53,803 nucleotides of DNA, from positions 1 through 53,803 of the forward strand of contig NZ_JAPZVQ010000024.1 in assembly GCF_027622945.1 (NCBI RefSeq), written 5' to 3'. This DNA is from Glycomyces lechevalierae (GTDB taxonomy: Bacteria > Actinomycetota > Actinomycetes > Mycobacteriales > Micromonosporaceae). The position numbers and the translations under genes were made by a program. The notes under the pieces are model-generated. The model did not search any database, was not told the DNA's origin, and saw only the letters and a list, made by a program, of their open reading frames with translations. This document shows positions 40,029 to 50,517 of this stretch, one piece after another; within the stretch, counting starts at the first letter, position 1; every line of letters begins with the position of its first letter.

Positions 40029-42292
40029 TCGCCCGCCTTCACGTGCAGGGCGTGCGGCACCACTCGCCCGCCTGCGCCCGCCTCGTCGCCGAGCGGATCG
40101 AGGAGCTGCGGCCCGCCGCCGTGCTCATCGAGGGCCCGGCGGACTTCAACGAACGCCTCGGCGAGCTCGCCCTGGAGCACGAACTGCCCGTGGCGATCTA
40201 CTCGTACGCGAGCACCGACCTGGCGGTGCGCCGCACGTGGGCGCCGATGTGCGACTACTCGCCCGAGTGGGTCGCGCTCACCGAGGGCCGCCGGGCCGGG
40301 GCGACGGTGCGGTTCATCGACCTCCCGGCCTGGCACGGGGCCTTCGAGGGCGTCGAGAACCGCTACTCGGACGCCGAACGGCGCTACACCGAGGCGACGG
40401 ACCGGCTCTGCGCCGCGTTCGCCGTCGACAACGTGGACGCCCTGTGGGACCACCTCGTGGAGGTCGCGGACGCCGCGGGCCTCGCCGAACGGCTCGACCA
40501 CTACTTCGACCTGGTGCGCGGCGAGGCCGACGCCGACGGCACGGACACGGCGCGCGAAGCGTATATGGCCCAATGGATCCGGGCCACGCTCGCCGAGGTC
40601 GACGGCCCCGTGCTCGTCGTCTGCGGCGGCTTCCACGCGCCCGCGCTGCGCCGCCTCGCCGAGGACGGCGACACCGCGTTCCCGGCGCTCCCGGAACCGC
40701 CCGAGGGCACCGAGACCGGCGGCTACCTCGTGCCGTACTCGTTCAAGCGGCTCGACGCGTTCGCCGGCTACCAGTCCGGGATGCCCTCGCCCGAGTACTA
40801 CCAGCGTCTCTGGGAGGCCGGGCCCGAAGCGGCCGCGGCCACGCTCGTGCAGCGCATCACCGCCCGGCTGCGCCGCCGCGGCCTGCACGTCTCCACTTCG
40901 GACCTCATCGGCGCGCGCAGCCTCACCGAAGGCCTCGCGCGGCTGCGCGGCCACGCCCGGCCCGGCCGGACCGACCTCCTCGACGGCCTCGCGAGCGCGC
41001 TCATCAGCGACGACCTGGAGCAGCCGCTGCCGTGGACGCGGCGCGGTTCTCTCACGGCGGGAACGCATCCCGTCGTGGTCGAGATGACCGCCGCCCTCAC
41101 CGGCGAGCGCGTGGGCAGCCTCCACCCGGACACGCCGCGCCCGCCGCTCGTGGACGACGCCGAGGCCGAGATGGCCCGGCTCGGCCTCGACGGCGACGGC
41201 CCGCTGCGCCTCGACCTCGCCAAACCCAAGGACCTCGAACGCAGCCGCGTCCTGCACTGCGCGCGGCTGCTGCGCCTGCCGGGCGTGCGCCGCGACTCCG
41301 GCCCCACGGCCGGCGCAGACGTAACCGCCGAGGAGCACTGGACGCTCACCGCGAGCGCCGACCGGCTCCCGGTGCTCATCGAGTCCGGGGCGCTCGGCGC
41401 GACCCTCGGGGACGCCGCCCAGACCGTCCTGGAGCAGCGCGCCGACACTGAGGCCGCCCTGGATGCCTTGGCCGCCTTGCTGTTCGACGCCGCGCTGTGC
41501 GGCCGGGCGCACCTGACCGACCGGCTCGGGGCCTCCGTCGAGTCCGCTGTGGACGACAGCGGCGACCTCGGCGAGGTCGGGCCCGCGCTTTCCACGGTGC
41601 TCGCCCTGTGGCGGCACGACCACCTCTTCGGCACGGCTGGCAGCGACCTGTACGCCGCCGTCGTCACCGCGTGCGCGAACCGCATCCTGTGGCTCGCCGA
41701 AGGCCTCCACGCCGGGCCCGGCCCGGCCGAGCAGGGCCGCCTCCACGCGATGCGCGCCCTGCGCGACGCCGTGCGCCACGCGCCCTCCCTCACCCCGCCC
41801 GCGTCCTCGGTCGCTGCTGCGGCGCAACGGATCGCGGTCGACGGCCAGGCTCCGCCGGACCTGCGCGGCGCGGCCCTCGGCCTCGCCTGGGCGCTCGGCG
41901 CGCCCGCGGACGCCGCCGAGGCCGCCGCAGGAGCGGCCGACCCCGACCGGCTCGGCGACTGGCTCTCCGGGCTCTTCGCCGTCGCCCGCGAGGAGGTCAT
42001 CGCCGAAGAAGAAGGCGTCATCACGGCCGTGGACGAACTCGTGGCCGACCTCAACGACGACGAGTTCCTGGTCGCCCTGCCCGCGCTGCGGCAGGCGTTC
42101 GCGATGTTCCCGCCGCGCGAGCGGGGCCTCATCGCCGAACGCCTCGTCGCGGCCCGCGGCGGCGGCGACGCCCGCGAGATCACCCGCAAGCTCGCGGTCA
42201 GCCCCGTCGCCATGGCCGCCGCCATGGCCCTCGAAGCGCGCGTCGAGGCCGCCCTCGCCCGCGAAGACCTCGTATTCGGAGAGGAATCCTGA
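40025..42292 (+). CDS. DUF5682 family protein (YehM-like)
   Basis: 755 residues from ATG 40025, overlapping the MoxR stop by 4 nt. The N-terminal ~220 residues hold the family hallmarks: HVQGVRHHSPACARLV (His-His at ~11-12), AAVLIEGPADF, FIDLPAWHGAF and VVCGGFHAPAL. This spacing of a GxxH motif, a hydrophobic strand ending in Glu, and a late GxxH motif resembles TraB/TIKI-type metal-dependent hydrolases; that comparison is mine and unproven. The remaining ~500 residues are Ala/Leu-rich helices. There is no signal peptide or membrane segment. It is coupled to the VWA gene by a TGATG overlap. Confidence 0.82.
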   Translation: MIARLHVQGVRHHSPACARLVAERIEELRPAAVLIEGPADFNERLGELALEHELPVAIYSYASTDLAVRRTWAPMCDYSPEWVALTEGRRAGATVRFIDLPAWHGAFEGVENRYSDAERRYTEATDRLCAAFAVDNVDALWDHLVEVADAAGLAERLDHYFDLVRGEADADGTDTAREAYMAQWIRATLAEVDGPVLVVCGGFHAPALRRLAEDGDTAFPALPEPPEGTETGGYLVPYSFKRLDAFAGYQSGMPSPEYYQRLWEAGPEAAAATLVQRITARLRRRGLHVSTSDLIGARSLTEGLARLRGHARPGRTDLLDGLASALISDDLEQPLPWTRRGSLTAGTHPVVVEMTAALTGERVGSLHPDTPRPPLVDDAEAEMARLGLDGDGPLRLDLAKPKDLERSRVLHCARLLRLPGVRRDSGPTAGADVTAEEHWTLTASADRLPVLIESGALGATLGDAAQTVLEQRADTEAALDALAALLFDAALCGRAHLTDRLGASVESAVDDSGDLGEVGPALSTVLALWRHDHLFGTAGSDLYAAVVTACANRILWLAEGLHAGPGPAEQGRLHAMRALRDAVRHAPSLTPPASSVAAAAQRIAVDGQAPPDLRGAALGLAWALGAPADAAEAAAGAADPDRLGDWLSGLFAVAREEVIAEEEGVITAVDELVADLNDDEFLVALPALRQAFAMFPPRERGLIAERLVAARGGGDAREITRKLAVSPVAMAAAMALEARVEAALAREDLVFGEES

Positions 42293-43443
42293 TGGGGGAC
42301 CAGCACGCCGACCTCGAACGGTGGCGGCTCATCCTCGGGCCCGCCGCCGAGAGCAGCACCGGCGGCCTCAGCGACGAGAACGCCGCCCGCGACGCCGCCC
42401 TCGACTGGCTCTACAGCCGCGACGACGACCTCGCCAAGCGCGGCGTGCGCCGCGGCGGCACCTACGGCGGCGACGGCCCGCGCGGCGCGGACGACTCGCC
42501 CTCCCAGCTCACCACCGTGGACTGGCTCGACGGCATCCACCGGCTCTTCCCGAAGGAGACCATCGAGCGCCTCGAACGGGACGCGGTCGAGCGGTACGAG
42601 ATCCACGACGTGCTCACCAACCCCGATGTGCTCGAACGCATCGAGCCGAGCCCGTCGCTCCTCAAGGCCGTGCTGCGCACCAAGCACCTCATGAACCCGC
42701 AGGTGCTCGCCGCCGCCCGCCGCATCGTCGAGGAGGTCGTGCAGCGCCTCGTCGAGAAGCTCTCCGTGCAGGTGCGCACCGTCTTCACCGGCAGCCGCAC
42801 CCGCAAACCGAGCTGGCACCGCCGCTCGCGCGACTTCGACCTCAAGCGCACGCTCCGCGCCAACCTCAAGCACTACCAGCCCGAGTCGCGGCGCGTCGCC
42901 ATCGAGCGGCCCCAGTTCCATTCGCGCACTTCGAAACGGCTCGAGCAGTGGCAGCTCGTGCTGCTGGTCGACCAGTCCGGGTCCATGACCGGCTCGGTGA
43001 TCCACTCGGCCGTCACCGCCGCGTGCCTCCACGCCCTCCCCGGCCTCAAGACCCACCTCATCGCCTTCGACACCGCCGTGGTCGACATGACCTCCGATGT
43101 GGACGACCCGGTGGAGCTGCTCATGAAGGTCCAGCTCGGCGGCGGCACGGACATCGCCCGAGCCGTCGAGTACGGCGCCGGGCTCATCGACAACCCGCGC
43201 CGCTCCATCGTGGCGCTCATCAGCGACTTCTACGAAGGCGGCAGCGAAGCCCGGCTCGTGCACCTCGTCAAGCAGCTCTGCGAGCAGGGCACCCAGGTGC
43301 TCGGCCTCGCCGCGCTCGACGAGGACGCCAACCCGATCTACGACCACGCCATGGCCGCCCGCCTCGCGGACGTCGGCGCGCACGTCGGTGCCATGACCCC
43401 CTCCCACCTGGTCGAATTCGTCGCGGAAAGGCTCGGCACGTGA
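42292..43443 (+). CDS. VWA domain protein, MoxR partner (YehP-like)
   Basis: 383 residues from ATG 42292, with a GGAGAGG site in the preceding gene's end. Residues ~1-215 are helical and charged. The von Willebrand A domain (~220-383) has a complete MIDAS: D227-x-S229-x-S231 in LVDQSGSM, T286 in GGGTD and D312 in LISDFYEGG. MIDAS proteins bind a metal and hence a client protein, and they work with MoxR ATPases (for example ViaA with RavA, NorD with NorQ). The CoxE-like layout with an N-terminal helical part fits that role. It overlaps DUF5682 by 1 nt and the SWIM gene by 4 nt. Confidence 0.92.
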   Translation: MGDQHADLERWRLILGPAAESSTGGLSDENAARDAALDWLYSRDDDLAKRGVRRGGTYGGDGPRGADDSPSQLTTVDWLDGIHRLFPKETIERLERDAVERYEIHDVLTNPDVLERIEPSPSLLKAVLRTKHLMNPQVLAAARRIVEEVVQRLVEKLSVQVRTVFTGSRTRKPSWHRRSRDFDLKRTLRANLKHYQPESRRVAIERPQFHSRTSKRLEQWQLVLLVDQSGSMTGSVIHSAVTAACLHALPGLKTHLIAFDTAVVDMTSDVDDPVELLMKVQLGGGTDIARAVEYGAGLIDNPRRSIVALISDFYEGGSEARLVHLVKQLCEQGTQVLGLAALDEDANPIYDHAMAARLADVGAHVGAMTPSHLVEFVAERLGT

Positions 43444-45407
43444 CCCCCAGGAACGATCTCCTCGCACTCACCCCGGACGCGCTGGCGGCCCTCGCCAACC
43501 GCGGGCTCGTCAAGCGCGCCGCCAAGGACCTCGACGCGGGCACCGCCCCGGCCCTGGACCTCGCCGCCGACGGCACCCTGACGGCGACCTTCCCCGACGG
43601 CGCGATCGCCGCGCTCCCGGCCGCGGGCGGCCTCGAAGCCGCCACCTGCACCTGCGGCGCGGCGGGCAAGTGCCGCCACCGCGTCGGGGCCGTCCTCGCC
43701 TACCAGCGCGAGAACCAAGCGCCCCAAGCGGACTCGCCCGAAGCCGAACCGGCAGCGCCCGAGCCCGTGTCGAGCCCCGCCGTCATCACCGACGACGAGC
43801 TCCGCGACACCCTCGGCCACCACGCCCTCAAGGCCGCCGAGCAGACCCGCCGCGCCGGCTACACCGCCCGCCTCACCTGGCCCGGCCCCGACCGGCCCGC
43901 GGCCGCCGAACTCCCTGCGGCGACCGTGAAGTTCCTCGTCCCGGGCCTCGGCTACGTCCACACCGACGCCACCGGCCCCGCCCGCGACACCGCGATCGTC
44001 CTCGCCGTCTGGGCCTTCCGCGCCGCCATCGAAAACACCACTGCGGACAGTGCCGAACCGGCGACGGTCAGCGTCGGCGGCGCGGCCGCCACCGACGGCC
44101 TCGACGAGGCTCTCACTCTCGCCCGCCGCGTCCTCCTCGACGGCGCTGTCGGCGCGGACGGCGTCCTCCGCGCCGCCCTCCAACGCGAATCGAAGGCCCT
44201 CACCCGCCGCCGCGCCCACTGGCCCGCCGGTGCCGTGGACGACCTCATCTACCAGCTCGAACGCTACGAGGACCGCTCGGCCGCCTACGATCCGCAGCGC
44301 CTCGCGGCCCTCCTCGCCGAACTCCCCGCCCGCGCCCGCGCCGCCCGGCACCCCGAAGGCACGCCCGCCGCGCAGGTCCTCGGCAGCGAGGAGGCCGACG
44401 CCACGCCGCTCACCCTGGTGCGCCTCACCGCCCTCGGCGCCCGCGTCGCCGCCGCAGGGGACACCCGCACCCTCGAGATCTACCTCGCCCAACCCGAGAC
44501 CGGCATGGTCCTCGCCGTCCAACGCGACTGGCCCGCACCGGAGGACGGCGCCCTCACCGGCGCCGACCTCGCCTCCCGTCGCCTCGCCGGCTGCAAGATC
44601 GGCGCGCTCGCCTCGGGCAACACCGTCACCGAAGCCGCGTCCCGCACGGCCGCCCGCGCGCTCAAGCTCGGCACCGGCCGCCTCGCCAAGACCCAGGTCC
44701 TGCCGCTGGGCCTGGCCTGGCACGACCTCCCGGACTCCTTGCGCGCCACCAATCTCGACGCGCTCGCCGAAGAGCTCGCGGCCCGCCCGCCCGCGCTGGT
44801 GCGCCCTCGCGTCACCGCCGAGTCCCTGCGCGTCATCGCCGTCGAAGCGGTCGAGCTCTACGGCTACGACCCGGCCTCGCAGTGCCTCGAAGCGAGCGTC
44901 ACCGCCCCGAAGGGCGGCACGGCACTGCTGCGCGTCCCGCACCGGTCCGCCGCGCCCGGCGCGCTCGAAGCCGCCGAGAAAGCGCTCCGCAAGGGCGTCA
45001 CCGCCGTCGCCGGGCACGTCCACCGCCACCGCGGCGCGCTCATCGTCGAGCCGACCGCGCTCCTCACCGAGGACGGTCCGGTCGTGCCCGACTTCGCGCC
45101 CGGGGACGACTCGGCCGAGCTCGCCGCCGCCGAAGAGGCCGCCGGGACCGATCCCGTGTCCGCCGCGATCGAGGGTGCGCTCGTCGCGTGCGCCGATCTC
45201 GCGCACCAGGGCCTGCGTGGCGCGCGCGAGCCGTCCCGCCGCCGCGTCGAAGCCGCCGCGGCCGAACTCAAGCGCGTCGGACTTCTAAGGGCCGCAAGCG
45301 ATTTCGTTCACCTGTCCAAAGCGTTGGCGGCCGAGGACGACGCCGCGAAATGCGACGCCTGGACCGCCGCCGCTGTCCGAATGCTGGTCACCGCTGAGCT
45401 ACACTGA
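43440..45407 (+). CDS. SWIM zinc-finger protein (YehQ-like)
   Basis: 655 residues from GTG 43440, overlapping the VWA stop (GTGA). The SWIM zinc finger is complete: C70-x-C72-x5-C78-x-H80 in ATCTCGAAGKCRHR. SWIM fingers bind DNA or protein partners. An Ala/Pro/Glu linker (~90-118) leads to a ~530-residue Ala/Leu-rich region with no family I recognise. It is the last gene of the operon. From the order and coupling it is part of the same complex, perhaps a nucleic-acid or client-recognition arm. Confidence 0.88.
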   Translation: MTPRNDLLALTPDALAALANRGLVKRAAKDLDAGTAPALDLAADGTLTATFPDGAIAALPAAGGLEAATCTCGAAGKCRHRVGAVLAYQRENQAPQADSPEAEPAAPEPVSSPAVITDDELRDTLGHHALKAAEQTRRAGYTARLTWPGPDRPAAAELPAATVKFLVPGLGYVHTDATGPARDTAIVLAVWAFRAAIENTTADSAEPATVSVGGAAATDGLDEALTLARRVLLDGAVGADGVLRAALQRESKALTRRRAHWPAGAVDDLIYQLERYEDRSAAYDPQRLAALLAELPARARAARHPEGTPAAQVLGSEEADATPLTLVRLTALGARVAAAGDTRTLEIYLAQPETGMVLAVQRDWPAPEDGALTGADLASRRLAGCKIGALASGNTVTEAASRTAARALKLGTGRLAKTQVLPLGLAWHDLPDSLRATNLDALAEELAARPPALVRPRVTAESLRVIAVEAVELYGYDPASQCLEASVTAPKGGTALLRVPHRSAAPGALEAAEKALRKGVTAVAGHVHRHRGALIVEPTALLTEDGPVVPDFAPGDDSAELAAAEEAAGTDPVSAAIEGALVACADLAHQGLRGAREPSRRRVEAAAAELKRVGLLRAASDFVHLSKALAAEDDAAKCDAWTAAAVRMLVTAELH

Positions 45408-45411
45408 TGCC

Positions 45412-45426
45412 CTGGGCAATCCCCAG
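45412..45426 (+). terminator. Weak terminator after the SWIM operon
   Basis: A small 5-bp stem CTGGG/CCCAG with loop CAATC, followed by CTCTTTA, 4 bases after the stop. Confidence 0.35.
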
Positions 45427-45517
45427 CTCTTTACTCCAGCCACTCGTATCTCAGCCGGAGCATCAGTTCGGCGTTCGCGGAGTCGGCGATCATCATCGAA
45501 GCAATGAGGCTTGACCA

Positions 45518-46654
<1,137 letters not shown>

Positions 46655-46665
46655 CGACGACGTGC

Positions 46666-46698
46666 AAGGGCGGCCCGGCGACACGCCGGGCCGCCCTT
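46666..46698 (+). terminator. Terminator after the malic enzyme gene
   Basis: Perfect 14-bp arms AAGGGCGGCCCGGC and GCCGGGCCGCCCTT with a 5-base loop, followed by CCGTTT. Confidence 0.85.
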
Positions 46699-46783
46699 CC
46701 GTTTGCGAGGCAAGCCCTCACCGCGCTTTGCTGCCATACTGCGGAGACGGGGGCGACCACAGTGCTGCGCGAGAGGACCCCCG

Positions 46784-48937
46784 GTGACCCAGCCCCCCCA
46801 GAATGATCCGGGCAAACCCGCCAAGGACGACAGCCTCTTCACCCGCGTCTCCACCGCCATGCTCGCCGTCGTCGCCGTCCCCCTGCTGCTCCCCGCCGCC
46901 GAACCCTGGTTCCAGGGCCACCTCGTCCTGCGCATCGCCGTCGTCGCGATCCTCGTCCTGCCCTTCGTCTTCCTCAGCACCCGCCGCGCCATCCGCCGCA
47001 AAGGACGCCCCGAAGACCCCGCCGACCCCGTCCGCCTCGGCACCGCCGCCGACCGCCTCGCCACCGCCGTCCGCGACCAGTGGCACAGCGAGGCCACCCT
47101 CCTCAAACTCAACCGCGCCAAAGACCGCATCGACCTCGATTGGGAACCCGCCGCCGGACGCCGCGCCCCCGGCGGCCGCCGCAAGCGCACCCTCAACCAA
47201 CTCCCCGGCCTCTTCGACGACCTCGCCGCGAACGGCGGCTCACCCCGCCTCGTGATCCTCGGCAGCCCCGAGAGCGGCAAGAGCGCCAGCCTCGTCCACC
47301 TCACCCTCGAACTGCTCAAGACCCGCGGACCCGGCGCCGAACGCGTCCCCGTCCTCTTCACCCTCGCCGACTGGAACACCCCCGACAGCTTCGAGGACTG
47401 GCTCATCGACCGCCTCACCGACCAGCACCCCTGGCTCACCGCCGAGGACTACGGCCCCGACCTCCCCGCCCTCCTCATCCGCGGCGGCTACATCCTCCCC
47501 GTCCTCGACTCCTTCGACGAGATCAGCGTCAAGGCCGCCGAACCCGATCCCGCCACCGACACCTCGCTCGAGATGCGCGAGCACCTCATCGCCTCCATCA
47601 ACGAGACCGCCCTCGAACTCCCCGGCCTCATCCTCTCCTCCCGCATCGCCGAATACCTCGAAGCCGAAGGCCGCGGCGACGCCCTCGACGACGCCATCGC
47701 CATCGAACTCAAACCCCTCACCGCCAAGCAGATCCGCGCCTACCTCGAACGCGTCATCCCCGAATCCGCACGCGGCGAATGGAAACCCGTCGTCAACGCC
47801 CTCGGCGGCGGACCGTTCCGCCGCCGCAACCCCGCTCTCCTCGCCCTCGCCTCCCCGCTCGTCCTCTCCCTCACCATCGAGATCATCGCCAAGACCGACC
47901 TGAAACCCGCCGCCCTCACCGACCGCGACCGCTTCCCCGACGCCGAAGCCGTCACCGCCTACGTCCTGCGCAGATTCGCGCCCACCCGCTTCAAGCAGAG
48001 CCCCAGCAAGATCGAACGCGGCAAAGGCCGCCTCGCCCGCGGCGACGCCATGCACTGGCTCCAATACCTCGCCGAGCACACCCGCAACGGCGACACCTGG
48101 GACGCCATCCGCTGGTGGGAACTCTCCCTCCTCGCCCGCACCCCCACCCGCATCGCCGCCGGCGCCATCGGTTTCATCCTCAGCCTCGCCGCCGTCGGCC
48201 TCGGCGGCCGCATCGGCTTCGAACAGGCCGGACTCAGCCCCGCCCACGCCTGGCTCGTCGGCGGCCTCCTCGGCCTCCTCGCCGCCTGCCTCCTCGGCTA
48301 CTTCTGCTACCGCAACCTCCCGCCGCTCCCCGCCGAGACCCAGGTCCGCACCGACGGCAAGCAGCTCATGGTCGCCCTCAAGAGCGGCGTGCCGATCTTC
48401 CTCTTCGCCACGGTCGCCGGCGTCGCCATGTTCGGCCCCGAACGCGGCCCCCTCATCGGCTTCGGCTTCGCCCTCCCCATCGGCTCCATGTACGCCCTCG
48501 TCACCCCCGACCCCGCCGCCCGAGCCACCAACCCGCGCCTGCTCCTGCGCCGCGATCTGCGCGTCGGCTACGTCTTCGGCACCGCCTACGCCATCCCCGC
48601 CTTCGTCGTCGGCTACGTCGTCACCGACCAGGTCTGGCTCAGTGCCGCCTTCGCCCTCTCCTGCGCCCTCGCGGGAGCGCTGCTCTACGGCGCCCAATGG
48701 GCCCTCGCCCTGCGCGGCGGCAAGGCCGGGGCCGTCGCCTTCGTCCACCTCGCGCTGGCGATCCTCGTGCTCGCGCCGAAGCACCACCTGCCGCGCCGGG
48801 TCATGCACCTGCTCGAGGAGGCCCACAAATGCGGCATCCTGCGGCGGCAGGCGGGCGGCACCTACGAGTTCCGCCACGCGAACATCGCCGCCGCCGTGGC
48901 CCGCTGGAGCGGCGACCGCGAACTCGAGCGGAGCTAG
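46784..48937 (+). CDS. Membrane-anchored NACHT-family NTPase
   Basis: 717 residues from GTG 46784, with GAGAGG upstream. Two N-terminal transmembrane helices (~24-40, ~48-64) precede a NACHT domain. Walker A is GSPESGKS (160-167, K166) and the Walker B-like ILPVLDSFDEI has D242, D245 and E246, the D-x-x-D-E pattern typical of NACHT. ALL-type helices follow, including SSRIAEYLEA. From ~458 to ~660 there are about seven further hydrophobic helices. A short soluble tail (RQAGGTYEFRHANIAAAVARW) ends with the winged-helix-like FRH motif often seen closing such proteins. NACHT proteins act as signal-transducing or anti-phage switches, but no effector domain is visible. The stop codon overlaps that of the convergent PLD gene. 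Confidence 0.87.
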   Translation: MTQPPQNDPGKPAKDDSLFTRVSTAMLAVVAVPLLLPAAEPWFQGHLVLRIAVVAILVLPFVFLSTRRAIRRKGRPEDPADPVRLGTAADRLATAVRDQWHSEATLLKLNRAKDRIDLDWEPAAGRRAPGGRRKRTLNQLPGLFDDLAANGGSPRLVILGSPESGKSASLVHLTLELLKTRGPGAERVPVLFTLADWNTPDSFEDWLIDRLTDQHPWLTAEDYGPDLPALLIRGGYILPVLDSFDEISVKAAEPDPATDTSLEMREHLIASINETALELPGLILSSRIAEYLEAEGRGDALDDAIAIELKPLTAKQIRAYLERVIPESARGEWKPVVNALGGGPFRRRNPALLALASPLVLSLTIEIIAKTDLKPAALTDRDRFPDAEAVTAYVLRRFAPTRFKQSPSKIERGKGRLARGDAMHWLQYLAEHTRNGDTWDAIRWWELSLLARTPTRIAAGAIGFILSLAAVGLGGRIGFEQAGLSPAHAWLVGGLLGLLAACLLGYFCYRNLPPLPAETQVRTDGKQLMVALKSGVPIFLFATVAGVAMFGPERGPLIGFGFALPIGSMYALVTPDPAARATNPRLLLRRDLRVGYVFGTAYAIPAFVVGYVVTDQVWLSAAFALSCALAGALLYGAQWALALRGGKAGAVAFVHLALAILVLAPKHHLPRRVMHLLEEAHKCGILRRQAGGTYEFRHANIAAAVARWSGDRELERS

Positions 48938-50517
48938 CCCTTCCACGTCCCGGTGTCGAACCGGAACGACCGGAGCCGTTGGCGCACATCGAGACCGGCG
49001 GTCGAAACGCCCAAGGCCCGCAGGTATGCCGTCGCGCGTTCGAGGCCGCGCGGTACGCGCGCGCCCTCGCGCGGGAACGGCAGGATCCGCGAGGCGACCG
49101 GTTCTGACGGCGTTTCCCGCAGCCCGCGCAGTTTCCGCTCGGCGGCCTCGCGCCACAGCGCCGCCCAACCTCCTTCGGGGCGAACGACGTCGGCCTCCGC
49201 GAGCCCGAGGTGCTCGGCCCACAGCCGCCGCCGCAGTCCCGCACCGAGATCACGGACGGCCGCGCCGTCCGTACCTTCGAAGTCGGCGATGGACAGGTCG
49301 ACCTCGGTGGCGCGCACCAGCTCCGGGGCCTCGGGCCCGAACGCGCCGGTGAGCCGGCCGGCCCAGCGGACGGGGAGCGAGGCCCGGCGGCGGTGGTCGG
49401 AGGCGAGCGTCGAGAGGCCGTCCAAGTTCGCCGAACCCACGGTCACCCACCGGTCGTCCACGATCGCGACCTTCGAGTGGATGTGCGTGCGGATGATCGA
49501 CCGGCCCTCGTGGCTCCAGGCCGTGTACACGCCGACCTGTTCGGCCGCACCGGCTCCGAGCGCGCCCGACCAGAGCCGTTCAAGCGCTTCGGCCTGCCAG
49601 CGCGGGTAGCCGGGGATGTCCGGGCGGCTGTTGAGGAGCGCGATCACCTGGAGGCGCGGGCGGAGGCGCAGCGCGGCGACGAGGTCGTCCACGATCGCGG
49701 TCGAGGTGAGGTACTGGTTCTCGAGGTAGACGAAGTCCTCGGCCTCGGCGAGGGCCTGCCGGTAGGACTCGAGGACGCCCGTCTCACCTTGGGGTGCTTC
49801 GGGAAAGCGGCCGCCGTGGAGGGTGCGCACCACCTGCACCGGGACCGCGCCGGTGGCCTCGTCGGGCTTGCGCTCGGGGAGGTCGGCGGGTCCGCAGTGG
49901 TCCCAGTGGAGCCGGAACACGGCGTCGAGGTCGGTGGCGGCGGGGCCGGTGACGCGGGCGGAGACGTCGTGGTTCGGGGCGAGTATCGAACTGCGCCAGC
50001 GGAGGTGCCCGCGGCGCGGGTCGTCCACGGCGTGTCCGGAATCGTCGAAGTACTCCTGGGCGAAGATCGAGCCGATGGAGTACGCGGTCGCGTCGTCGAT
50101 GATGAAGAGCTTCGCGTGGATCGGGGCGGCCTGCGGTGTCGTGAAGCGCCGCAGGTGGATGCGCCCGGTGTCGTCGTGTCGCGCGAAGTACCGCTCAGCG
50201 ACTCGGGCGGTGTTGGCGGGGGACCAGCGGGGCCGCACATCGTTGAGCAGCACGTCCACCGAGGCCCCGCGTCTCGCGGCGGTCAGGAGCGCGGTTTCGA
50301 GCCGGACGCCGCCCGGCGCGCCGGGGCGACCCTCGAGGTCTCCGGCGAAGCCCATTCGGACATGCGGCAGGTCGAGCATGAACAGCATGCAGCGCACGGA
50401 GGTCCGCGCGTTCTCGACGTCTTCGGCGAGGCGTCCCCAGGCGGCCTCGTTGTCGATCAGGAACTCGACGGTGTTGCCGCGGCTCGGGCGCGGCCCCTGT
50501 GCGACCGCCTCGGTCAT
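48934..50517 (-). CDS. Phospholipase D-like protein
   Basis: 527 residues with two HKD motifs, [10 protein letters not shown] (~133) followed by GS, and [10 protein letters not shown] (~345) followed by GSAN, so both half-sites needed for the PLD active site are present. No signal peptide is seen; the enzyme is likely cytosolic or peripheral on the membrane and may hydrolyse or transfer phosphatidyl groups. I chose ATG 50517, which overlaps the stop of the PAP2-like gene (ATGA), in preference to a longer frame reaching 50799 that is a shadow of that gene. The 3' end overlaps the NACHT stop through a shared CTAG. Confidence 0.9.
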
